Source: CAZNVB01 sp964651495 (lineage in GTDB: Bacteria > Acidobacteriota > Aminicenantia > Aminicenantales > UBA8522). From it: DNA of 13,768 nucleotides. The first letter of the stretch is position 1, and each line of letters starts with the position of its first letter. Of the stretch, positions 6,727 to 13,768 are shown one piece after another. The translations under genes and the position numbers were made by a program. The stretch spans positions 1-13,768 of the forward strand of contig CAZYWP010000084.1 of the NCBI GenBank assembly GCA_964651495.1. Direction: 5' to 3'. The notes beneath the pieces were generated by a model. It searched no databases, was not told where the DNA came from, and saw nothing but the letters and a program-made list of their open reading frames with translations.

Positions 6727-9700
6727 CGTCGGGCTTGAGGGCCTCCCGGCCGGTGCTGGTCTGTAATTCGCACCTCAGGCAGCGCCCGGCTTCCCGCACG
6801 GCCTGATCCGGCGAATAGCCCAGTTCGACTTCCTTCTGGTTCTTCTTTCTTTTGCCCGGGGAAAGATTGGGGACCGGAACCCGTTCAGTGGAACCGTGGT
6901 CTTCCCCGCCGGCTCCCGCCGGCTCGACATAAATTGACGGCCGAACGAGCCTGGCCTCTCCCTCGAGATCCTTCCCCTCAATAAAGCGTTCAATGGCTTC
7001 GGCCGCTCTTTTGCCCGCGGCCATCGCCTGAATGACCGAGCCCGGCCCGGTGACGACATCGCCGCCGGCGAAGACCCCATTGCGGCCGGTGGCGCATGTT
7101 CGCTCATCGGCAACGAGGGTCCCCCGGCTGGAGACGCTCAAGGCGTCCGTTTTTTTCAAGAACGAAAGGTCCGGTTTTTCCCCGGCGCTCGAAATCACGG
7201 TCTCGAGCTCAACGCTGAACTCGGATCCGGGAACGGCGGCCGGCCTGGCCCGCCCCTTACCGTCCGCTTCACTGGTTTCCAGGCGCAGAAAATCGACGCT
7301 TCTGACTTTTCCTCTTTCCGCTCTGATCCTGACCGGCTCCGTCAGGAACAGGATCTCGACACCCTCTTCAAGGGCGCATCGGACATCGTCCTCGTGGCCG
7401 GGAAGGTTCTCCCGTGACCCTTCAAAGAAGACCGTCACTTTCTCGCACCGCTTGTCCCGCGCGGCCACCCGGGCGGCGTCGATGGCGGCATACCCGCCGC
7501 CGATGACTCCGACCCGCCGGCCCAGGACGACCTTTCGGCCCATCTTAGCGGCCTTGAGAAACTCGATCGCCGGGATGACTCCGCGGGCGGCTTCCCCGGA
7601 GATCTTCATTTTAAGCGGCTGTAGGGCTCCGGTGGCGACGAAAATGGCCTTGAACCCTTCCCGGAAGAGGCTGTCCAGCGAGATCTCCCGGCCGAGAGCC
7701 GCCCCGGTCTTGAGGCTGACGCCCGAACTGAGGANNNNNNNNNNNNNNNNNNNNNNNNNNNNNNNNNNNNNNNNNNNNNNNNNNNNNNNNNNNNNNNNNN
7801 NNNNNNNNNNNNNNNNNNNNNNNNNNNNNNNNNNGAGATCTCCCGGCCGAGAGCCGCCCCGGTCTTGAGGCTGACGCCCGAACTGAGGATGGCGTCGATG
7901 TCAAGTTTCAAGGCTTCCCGGGGCAGCCGGTGATCGGGAATCGCCGCCGCCAGCATTCCTCCGGGAACGTCCTCGGCCTCAAAAATGGTGACCGCAAAGC
8001 CCTTCCGGCCGAGGGCATGAGCGGCAGTCAGGCCCGCCGGTCCGGACCCGATGACGGCGACCTTTTCGTCTCTCTTCTGGACGTCGGGAACAGCCGAGGG
8101 ATGTCCTTCGGTTTTCGCCCAGTCCAGGGCGAAACGCTTGACCGCCCGGATGGCGATCGGCTGGCCAATCTTTCCCGCTGTGCAAGCCTCCTCGCAGGGA
8201 TGGTCGCAGACCCGGCCGCAGACGACGGGAAGGGGGTTGTCCTTGCGGATGTTGTCGAGCGCCTCCTGCATCCGGCCCTGGGCGACCAGGGCGATGTAAA
8301 CGCAGGCTTCCTGGCCGATCGGACAGGAGTAGTGGCAGGGCGCGGAGACGATTTCCCGGCAAACCAGAGTCGGGCACCTCTTGTATTTGATGTGCTCGAT
8401 GTATTCATCGCGGAAATGTCGGATGGTGGAAAGCACTGGATTGGGGGCCGCCTGGCCGAGTCCGCACAGAGAGGCCGCTCTGATCGAGTTGCCCAAATCC
8501 TCGAGTTTGGCCAGATCCTCTTCCTCTCCCAGCCCCTGGGTAATCCGGACCAGTATGTCATACATCTGCCGCGTCCCGACGCGGCAGGGCACGCATTTAC
8601 CGCAGGATTCTTCCTGGGTGAAATGAAGGTAGTGGCGGGCCAGATCCACCATGCAGTTCGTCTCATCCAGCACGATCATCCCGCCCGAACCCATGGTCGA
8701 GCCGGCCTGGACCAGGTTTTCGTAGTCGATGGTCAGGTCCAGCATCTGGGCGGGGATGCATCCCCCCGACGGGCCGCCGGTCTGCACGGCCTTGATTTTC
8801 CGGCCGTCCTTGATGCCTCCGCCGATATCGTAGATGATCTCGCGGAGAGAGATGCCCATCGGCACTTCGACCTGGCCGGCGTTGCGGATTTTCCCGACCA
8901 GGGAAAAAATCTTCGTCCCCTTGCTGTTGGCGGTGCCGATCTTGCTGTACCACTCGGCGCCCCGGGCGATGATCAGGGGAACGTTCGCCCAGGTCTCGAC
9001 ATTGTTGATGTTGGAGGGTTTGCCCCACAGCCCGGCCTGGGCCGGAAACGGGGGCCGCTGCCGCGGCGAAGCACGCCCGCCCTCGATCGAGGCCATCAGG
9101 GAAGTCTCCTCGCCGCAGACAAAAGCGCCCGCGCCCTCGACGACCTGGATGTCGAAATGAAATTCCGAGCCCAGGATGGATTTCCCGAGCAGGCCCCATT
9201 TTCTTGCCTGGTCCCGGGCGAGAATCGCATGGCGAACGGCCAGAGGAGCCTCCATCCGGACATAGATGTAGCCTTCGGCCGCTCCGATCGCATAGGCACC
9301 GATGATCAGCCCTTCGATGACACTGTGGGGATTGGCCACCAGGATGCTGCGGTCCATAAAGGTGCCCGGGTTTCCTTCGTCGGCGTTGCAGATGATATAT
9401 CTCGGCGTGTTGACCTCATTCCGGCAGAGCTGCCATTTCCTTCCGGTCGGGAATCCCCCGCCTCCCCTTCCCCGTAGGCCCGAGGCGATGACTTCCTGGA
9501 TGACCTCTTCGCCCGTCATGTCGAACAGCACCTTGGCCAGGGCTCCGTATCCGCCGGCCCGGATATAATCTTCGATCCTGGTGGGGTCGATCCGGAGATT
9601 GTCCTCCGTCAACAGTCGCAGCTGCTTTTTATAAAAGGGGATCTCTTTTTGCTGTTCAAATCGGCGGCCCGTCTTCGGGTCCTCATAGACGAGGGGAGTT

Positions 9701-10026
9701 AGTATCCGGTTGTGGAGCAGGGTCTCCTCGATGACAGCCGGAATGTCCCCGGGTTTCAGGTTTTTGTAGAAGATTCCTTGGGGATAGATGACGATGTTCG
9801 GCTCCAGCTGGCAGAATCCGTGGCAGCCGGTGATTTCCAGCCGGACCGTCTCTCGCAGGTCCCGCCTGTCAAGCTCCCGGTTGAGAGCGTCGATGATCCC
9901 GAGCGACCCGCTGGCCCGGCCGCAGGTCCCGGAAGAGACGACCACCGCTTTCTGGCCGGCCGGATGTTCGGCGAGAAGCCGCGCTCTGAGTTCCGTCAGC
10001 TGGGAGGGGTGGGTGAGGTTTTTCAT
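6719..10026 (-). CDS. NuoF-like NADH-binding flavoprotein fused to a GltD/NfnB-like oxidoreductase (split only by a false assembly gap)
   Basis: Collapsing the false gap at 7735-7834 gives one 1,050-residue frame. Residues 1-105 form a thioredoxin-like [2Fe-2S] domain (C35, C68, C72 seen). Residues ~140-550 are NuoF/HydB: GLRGRGGGGFPTGRKW (183-198) and NADEGNPGTFMDR for NADH and FMN, then ESCGKCVPC with C475, C478, C481 and C521 for a [4Fe-4S] cluster. Residues ~550-1050 are GltD/NfnB-like: C551, C556, C564, C568 and C603, C607, C611, C615 for clusters, an FAD motif VIGSGPAGLTAAHAL (658-672), and a second Rossmann motif VGVIGGGYAAIDAAR (787-801). A CLRC pair (1031-1034) lies near the end. The NADPH-type arginines after the second Rossmann fold are replaced by E817-G818. 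It follows nuoE by 6 bases and overlaps the NuoG-like gene. It is likely the NAD(H)-handling core of a soluble bifurcating or confurcating complex, comparable to HydB and to Stn-type transhydrogenases; the exact reaction is inferred. Confidence 0.88.
7680..7889. repeat. False assembly gap: 100 N flanked by an identical 55-base direct repeat
   Basis: The 55 bases at 7680-7734 are repeated exactly at 7835-7889, with exactly 100 Ns between. This is what results when two contigs sharing a k-mer-length overlap are scaffolded instead of merged. Removing 155 bases (one repeat plus the Ns) changes the frame by two and joins residues ...GREI to SLDSLFREGF and on to the downstream frame that opens MKISGEAARG. 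That restores a single GltD-like domain with FVATGAL at the expected place. I therefore treat it as an artefact, not a biological repeat or frameshift. Confidence 0.93.
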
Positions 10027-10032
10027 GGCCGC

Positions 10033-10479
10033 CTAAGCCGCTTCCTTGTCCTCCGCGAGGATAGACCCGACATCCCGGCGCGCCACCTGAGAGTAGTATT
10101 TGCCGTTGACGACGACGATCGGCCCGATGGCGCAGCAGCCAAAGCAGTTGACGGTTTCGAGCGAAAACTTCCCGTCCGGAGTCATCCCCCCGGCCGGAAC
10201 TCCGAGCATCCTCTCCACTTCCTCGAGGATCCTGTCGCCGCCGCGGACATGGCAGGCGGTTCCCTGACAGACTGTGACGACGTGCCGGCCGCGCGGCTCG
10301 AGGTGGAAGTTTTTATAGAAAGTCATCACGCCGTAGATCTCGTTCTCGCTGAGGTTGAGGTGCCCGGCCATGGCCTGGACCGCTTCCGGAGGGATATAGC
10401 CGTACCTGGCCTGGACCTGATGCAGGATCAGGATCAGGTTCTTCTTTTCGCGGCCGAACCCGGCCAGGATTTCGTCCAT
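10033..10479 (-). CDS. NuoE/HydC-like thioredoxin-fold [2Fe-2S] subunit
   Basis: This 148-residue protein is the 24-kDa-type partner of NuoF-like subunits, as in NuoE, HydC and HndA. It holds a single [2Fe-2S] cluster in a thioredoxin fold and relays electrons from the FMN site. The ligands are C71 and C76 (VCQGTACHVRG) and C112 and C116 (NCFGCCAIGP), the standard C-x4-C and C-x3-C spacing. The N-terminal helical part includes YGYIPPEAVQAMA and NEIYGVMTFYKNF, typical of the family. The length is normal for the short soluble versions. It lies 21 bases after ald and 6 bases before the NuoF fusion, and no quinone-reducing membrane subunits are present in the window. This argues for a soluble complex rather than respiratory complex I. 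The ATG at 10479 has only a weak ribosome-binding site. Confidence 0.92.
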   Translation of the reverse strand: MDEILAGFGREKKNLILILHQVQARYGYIPPEAVQAMAGHLNLSENEIYGVMTFYKNFHLEPRGRHVVTVCQGTACHVRGGDRILEEVERMLGVPAGGMTPDGKFSLETVNCFGCCAIGPIVVVNGKYYSQVARRDVGSILAEDKEAA

Positions 10480-10500
10480 CGCGCTGCGCCCCCGGCTGTT

Positions 10501-11613
10501 TCAGGCCGAGACAATTTCCTGACAGCTCAGCCCGAACCGTTCGGCGATATTTTTCTTCCAGATCTTCCCCTGATGCACGTACAGGCCCCGGCTGAGGGAA
10601 AGGTGGGTCCGGAGAGCGTTTTCGATCCCGGAGTTGCCGATGGCGTGGAGGTAGTGGACGGCCAGGTTGGACAGGACCTTGGTCGAAGTCCGGCTGACCG
10701 AGGAGGTGATATTGGGGACGCCGTAGTGGATGATGCCGTCGTCAATAAATGTGGGGTGCTCGAGCGTCGTCAGGCGGCTGGTCTCGATGCAGCCGCCGTG
10801 GTCGATGGCCAGGTCGATGATAACCGACCCTTTTCTCATAGTCTTGACCATGGCGCGCGTGATCATGAGGGGCGCCCGTTCGCCGGGACGGAGGACGGCA
10901 CCGATCAGGACGTCGGCCACCTTGGTCATCCTCTCCAGGTTATACTTGCTGCCCATGAGAGTGATGACCCGGCCTCCGGTCATCTCCTCGATCCTGCCCA
11001 GCCGCGCCATGTTGTGGCCGACGACGATGGTGTGGGCGCCGGCCCCCAGCATGGCCCGGGTGGCGCTGCGGGCCAGGACGCCGCTCCCGATGATGACCAC
11101 CGTGGCGGGCGGGACACTGACGACGCCGCCCAGGATCATGCCGCGGCCGCCCTGGTTCGTCTGGAGATAATGGCCCGCGATGGCCAGGCACATCTGGCCC
11201 GCGATTTCGCCCAGGCTCTCATAGAACGGGAGCGCGTCGTTCTCGTCCTGAATAATCTCGTAGCCGATCATGGTGACGTTTTTCTCGAGGAGTCCCTCGA
11301 CGATCGGCTTCTTGGCGATGGCCAGGTGATGGAAGCCGAAAAGGATCTGGTCCTTCCTGACCAACCGGCATTCCTCCTGATTGAGCGGGGAGATGTTCAG
11401 CACGATATCCGAACGGCCGAACACCTCCTCCTTGGTGAAGACGATGTTCGCTCCCTGCGACGTGTATTCCTCGTTGCTGTAGCCGGATTTCAACCCGGCC
11501 CCCGCCTGCACATAGACCTTGTGACCCTTCTCGGCCATGAATGAAACGCCCGAGGGGTTCAGGCCGACCCGGTTTTCTATCTTCGCGCTTTCGTTGATGA
11601 CGCCGATGTTCAT
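10501..11613 (-). CDS. ald: Alanine dehydrogenase family protein, divergent at substrate and cofactor positions
   Basis: This 370-residue protein aligns end to end with alanine dehydrogenase, which converts L-alanine to pyruvate, ammonia and NAD(P)H. R15 (ENRV), H96 (FHHLA) and D271 (LAIDHGGC) match the substrate and catalytic Arg, His and Asp. The substrate-binding lysine of the LKVKEP motif (K75 in Mycobacterium tuberculosis Ald) is replaced by N73 in DIVLNISPL. The acidic residue after the second Rossmann strand (Asp198 in M. tuberculosis Ald) is G199, followed by H200. The glycine motif is GSGVLA (176-181) rather than the usual GAGTAG. The family is clear but activity and cofactor preference are not. 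The symbol denotes family membership. A consensus AAGGAGG lies 5 bases before the ATG. As the first gene of the run it probably supplies reduced pyridine nucleotide to the redox module downstream. Confidence 0.82.
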   Translation of the reverse strand: MNIGVINESAKIENRVGLNPSGVSFMAEKGHKVYVQAGAGLKSGYSNEEYTSQGANIVFTKEEVFGRSDIVLNISPLNQEECRLVRKDQILFGFHHLAIAKKPIVEGLLEKNVTMIGYEIIQDENDALPFYESLGEIAGQMCLAIAGHYLQTNQGGRGMILGGVVSVPPATVVIIGSGVLARSATRAMLGAGAHTIVVGHNMARLGRIEEMTGGRVITLMGSKYNLERMTKVADVLIGAVLRPGERAPLMITRAMVKTMRKGSVIIDLAIDHGGCIETSRLTTLEHPTFIDDGIIHYGVPNITSSVSRTSTKVLSNLAVHYLHAIGNSGIENALRTHLSLSRGLYVHQGKIWKKNIAERFGLSCQEIVSA

Positions 11614-11618
11614 GTCGT

Positions 11619-11625
11619 CCTCCTT
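11619..11625 (-). promoter_or_regulatory. Strong ribosome-binding site of the ald-like gene
   Basis: AAGGAGG lies 5 bases before the ATG at 11613. It is the closest match to the anti-Shine-Dalgarno in the window and fixes the start of the first operon gene. Confidence 0.85.
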
Positions 11626-11636
11626 AAAAAAGACAG

Positions 11637-11668
11637 ATTATATTACCAGATCGATATTTAAAGGACAA
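11637..11668 (-). promoter_or_regulatory. Candidate sigma-70-type promoter for the ald-nuo-nfn operon
   Basis: On the minus strand a perfect TATAAT is read at 11642-11637. The best upstream element is TTGTCC at 11668-11663, separated by 20 bases, which is longer than ideal. The region is AT-rich against a GC-rich background. A start about 7 bases downstream of the -10 would leave a short leader ending in the AAGGAGG site. The evidence is sequence match only; the -35 assignment is weak. Confidence 0.45.
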
Positions 11669-11732
11669 CGCTTTATCTCTAGAAGATTGACTCTCTGTTT
11701 CCGTGATGTCATAGATCTGGAATAGGGTCCTG

Positions 11733-13606
11733 TCACGGTTCACCCCCGGCGAGGCTCGGTGTTGGCCTTTCTTTTCTGTCATAAATGACTTTTCCTCCCA
11801 CGATTGTCATCTCGACCTGCGTTTCGATAATTTCCTCCGGAGGAATCTTAAAGATGTTCCNNNNNNNNNNNNNNNNNNNNNNNNNNNNNNNNNNNNNNNN
11901 NNNNNNNNNNNNNNNNNNNNNNNNNNNNNNNNNNNNNNNNNNNNNNNNNNNNNNNNNNNNGTCATCTCGACCTGCGTTTCGATAATTTCCTCCGGAGGAA
12001 TCTTAAAGATGTTCCGGTCGAGGACGACCAGGTCGGCCAGCTTGCCGACGGCAATCGAGCCCTTGCGGTCCTCGGCGAACTCGGTGTAGGCGCCGTTTTG
12101 GGTATATCCCCGCAGCGCTTCCTCGAGCGTAATCTTTTGCTCCGGGATCCAGCCGTCAGGGTTTTTGCCGTCGGTCGTCCGGCGGGTAACGGCCGCGTAG
12201 ATGCCGCTGAGCGGGTCGAGCGGAGCCACCGTCCAGTCCGAGCCGCAGGCCAGCATTACGCCGCAATCGAGGAGCGACCGGAACGCATAGGTCGTGCGGC
12301 AGCGCTCCGGTCCGATTTTTGCCTCCGCCCAGCGGCCGTCGTCGATGGCATGGTAGGGCTGGACAGAGGCGATGAGGCCGAGCTTCCCCATGCGCTCGAT
12401 GTCCTCCGGCCGCAGGTGCTGGGCGTGCTCGATCCGCCAGCGCCGGTCCCGTGGCCCGTTCCGGCCGATGGCTTTTTCATAGAGGTCGAGAATGATCGCA
12501 TTCGCCCTGTCGCCGATGGCGTGGACGGCGAGCTGGAGGCCTGCTTTGTCCGCGGCCTGGATCCGTTCCTCCATGATTCCTTCCGGATACATGTCGGCGC
12601 TGAGCAGGCCCTTCAGATTCGGGTTGTCGGTGTAGGGCTCGAAAAACAGGGCAGTGGCACTTCCCAGGGACCCGTCGACGAAGCCTTTCAGCCCCCCGAT
12701 TTTGAGAAGATCGTTTCCGAACGGCGTCTTCAGCCGCAGGCGCGCATAGAGGTCCACCTCGCTCACCGGAATATAGAGGAATATCCGGGAAGTGAGACGT
12801 CCAGTCCGCAGGAGTTCCTCGTAGACCTCGAAGTTTGAGCTCCAGGCCATGTCGTGGAGGGAAGTGACCCCGCATTCGGCAGCGTGGCCGAGAGCGGCTT
12901 GAGCCGCTTTGAGCTTGGATTCGAATGTCGGCACGGGGATGTGTTTTGTCACCAAGTCCATGGCGGCATCCTTCAAGATCCCTGTCGGTTCCCCGGTCTC
13001 GGAGTCCTTGAGAATTTCGCCTCCCTCCGGAGACAGGGAAGCCGCGCTGATCCCGGCGATCCGCAAGGCCAGGCTGTTCACCAGGACCATGTGGCCGTCG
13101 TGGCGGTTGACGCAGACGGGGTGATCAGGCGTCACGCCGTCGATCCACTCGCGCCGCGGCAGCTCCGGGGGTTCGAACTGCTGCTGGTCCCAATCGCCAT
13201 TCAGTATCCACTCGCCCTTCTCCAGTTCCCCGGCCTTTTGCGCGATCCGGGCGATGAAATCCTCCTTGCTCCGCGCTTCCCGGAGCTGGAGGCTGAGGAG
13301 CGAAAAACCGCCGTCAAGGAAATGGGTATGGCTGTCGATGAAACCGGGAAGCGCCGGGCGGCCCCGCAGGTCGACCACCCTGGTCTTCGCGCCGGCCAGA
13401 CGCCGGACCTCCCGGCTGGACCCGACAAGAAAAATCCGCTCGCCTTTGACGGCGACCGCTTCGGCCCAAGGCAGACCCTTCTCGCCCGTCCAGACGATTC
13501 CGTCGAGAAGGACCAGGTCAGCCATTTCTCTCACTCCGGCACATCCCGCCATCCCGATGATGGCGGCCAGCAGCCCAGAGGCGGTCATCAGTAAGTGCTT
13601 GGTCAT
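11733..13606 (-). CDS. Amidohydrolase_3 (YtcJ-like) family predicted lipoprotein (interrupted only by a false assembly gap)
   Basis: After collapsing the false gap, the gene encodes 572 residues ending ...SLAGGEP with a TGA at 11733-11735. It belongs to the metal-dependent amidohydrolase_3 family, whose members hydrolyse amide-type bonds in varied, mostly unknown substrates. Metal and catalytic residues are visible: H93 and H95 (DSHTHF), K307 with D311 (LKGFVDGSLGS), H362 (AVHAIGDRA), H394 (RIEHAQ) and D457 (GSDW). Residues 1-22 look like a lipoprotein signal peptide: positive start, hydrophobic stretch, then MAGC with C22 as the lipidation site. This suggests action outside the cytoplasmic membrane. 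I chose the ATG at 13606 because GGGGAGGAAG precedes it and it begins the signal peptide; an upstream TTG at 13630 is less likely. It is probably a separate transcription unit from ald, since the ald promoter candidate lies between them. Substrate unknown; an N-acyl amino acid or amide is possible. Confidence 0.86.
11806..12015. repeat. Second false assembly gap: 100 N flanked by an identical 55-base direct repeat
   Basis: The 55 bases at 11806-11860 recur exactly at 11961-12015 around exactly 100 Ns (11861-11960). Collapsing 155 bases keeps the amidohydrolase frame open through ...IIETQVEM into TIVGGKVIYDRKERPTPSL and a natural stop. A signature C-terminal strand of this family (TIVGGKVIYD) appears only after the collapse. 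The same 55-base overlap at both gaps points to one assembler k-mer setting. Confidence 0.93.
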
Positions 13607-13768
13607 GGTTATTCTTCCTCCCCAAGTCAATATTGAGCACTGTCACCATCCCTCTCCCTACGCGTCTCCGTAATCGACCAGTTCTTCACCCAAGATTCCA
13701 TCGGTTCTTTCTAGCCGGCCCGAGCGGCGGTCACAGTGGAATTTTCCGGAGGTCCCGCGGAATAATCA
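13607..13768 (-). other. Upstream region of the amidohydrolase; no complete gene
   Basis: It contains the GGGGAGGAAG ribosome-binding site near 13614-13624. All three minus-strand frames entering from the right end in stops within the first ~115 bases, giving possible C-termini such as ...IIPRDLRKIPL or ...VTAARAG. The tail of an upstream gene may therefore be present, but it is too short to assign. I see no convincing promoter, terminator or RNA gene. Confidence 0.5.

Noticed and set aside
7606..7735. Apparent frameshift or pseudogene in the NuoF::GltD gene, giving a garbled C-terminus and a separate downstream protein
   Set aside because: The frame break is fully explained by the 155 extra bases of the duplicated contig end plus Ns; collapsing restores the frame exactly.
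7680..7889. Possible biological direct repeat or insertion target duplication
   Set aside because: The exact 55-base identity, the round 100-N spacer and the same pattern at 11806-12015 mark scaffolding artefacts; no transposase or terminal inverted repeats are seen.
7930..9477. Plus-strand open frame of about 515 codons opposite the NuoF fusion
   Set aside because: It is a shadow of a strongly supported minus-strand gene, with no recognisable domain or ribosome-binding site.
10033..10479. Respiratory complex I operon
   Set aside because: No membrane subunits (NuoA, H, J-N) are present; the partners are soluble Nfn subunits.
9712..11544. Long plus-strand open frame of about 610 codons opposite nuoF, nuoE and ald
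   Set aside because: It is antisense to three well-recognised genes and encodes a low-complexity, Asp/Gly/Pro/Arg/Val-rich sequence with no family features, as expected for the opposite strand of GC-rich genes.
13652..13768. Partial C-terminal coding sequence of an upstream gene
   Set aside because: All three minus-strand frames end in stops within a short stretch and none gives a recognisable family, so none can be chosen.

Overview
This GC-rich window carries eight protein genes, all on the minus strand, packed tightly as in an anaerobic bacterium. The content points to a strict anaerobe that ferments amino acids or peptides: alanine dehydrogenase, a soluble NuoE/NuoF/NuoG-type flavin/iron-sulfur module, both subunits of an Nfn-type transhydrogenase, and an acyl-CoA:acetate-type CoA-transferase. 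The taxon cannot be fixed from sequence alone. An uncultivated anaerobic lineage such as Aminicenantes/Acidobacteriota is my guess, with low confidence. Two 100-N gaps with identical 55-base flanks indicate a short-read, probably metagenomic, scaffold.

Reading in the direction of transcription (right to left): positions 13768-13607 hold only an upstream region with no complete gene. A predicted lipoprotein of the amidohydrolase_3 (YtcJ-like) family follows at 13606-11733. A short intergenic region with a good TATAAT -10 candidate and a strong Shine-Dalgarno then leads into a seven-gene run: ald-like (11613-10501), nuoE-like (10479-10033), a nuoF::gltD-like fusion (10026-6719), a nuoG/fdhA-like iron-sulfur protein (6726-4363), nfnA (4370-3537), nfnB (3507-2005), a CoA-transferase (1971-673), and rnhC (656 to beyond the left edge). 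Junctions in this run are 6-33 bases apart or overlap by 8 bases, so it looks like one operon. No stretch over 300 bases lacks a gene.

Taken together, the middle of the operon looks like a machine for moving electrons among NAD(H), NADP(H), ferredoxin and iron-sulfur clusters. NuoE and the NuoF half of the fusion would oxidise or reduce NAD(H) through FMN. The GltD half adds an FAD/NAD(P) module. The NuoG-like subunit carries many clusters but has no visible catalytic Cys or Sec in its molybdopterin-type domain. NfnAB is a known flavin-based electron-bifurcating NADH-dependent ferredoxin:NADP+ oxidoreductase. Alanine deamination and CoA transfer at the two ends suggest coupling to amino-acid fermentation (inference).

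Both N gaps are almost certainly false gaps. Deleting one copy of the 55-base repeat plus the 100 Ns (155 bases) restores a single uninterrupted reading frame in both affected genes: 1,050 residues for the NuoF::GltD fusion and 572 for the amidohydrolase.
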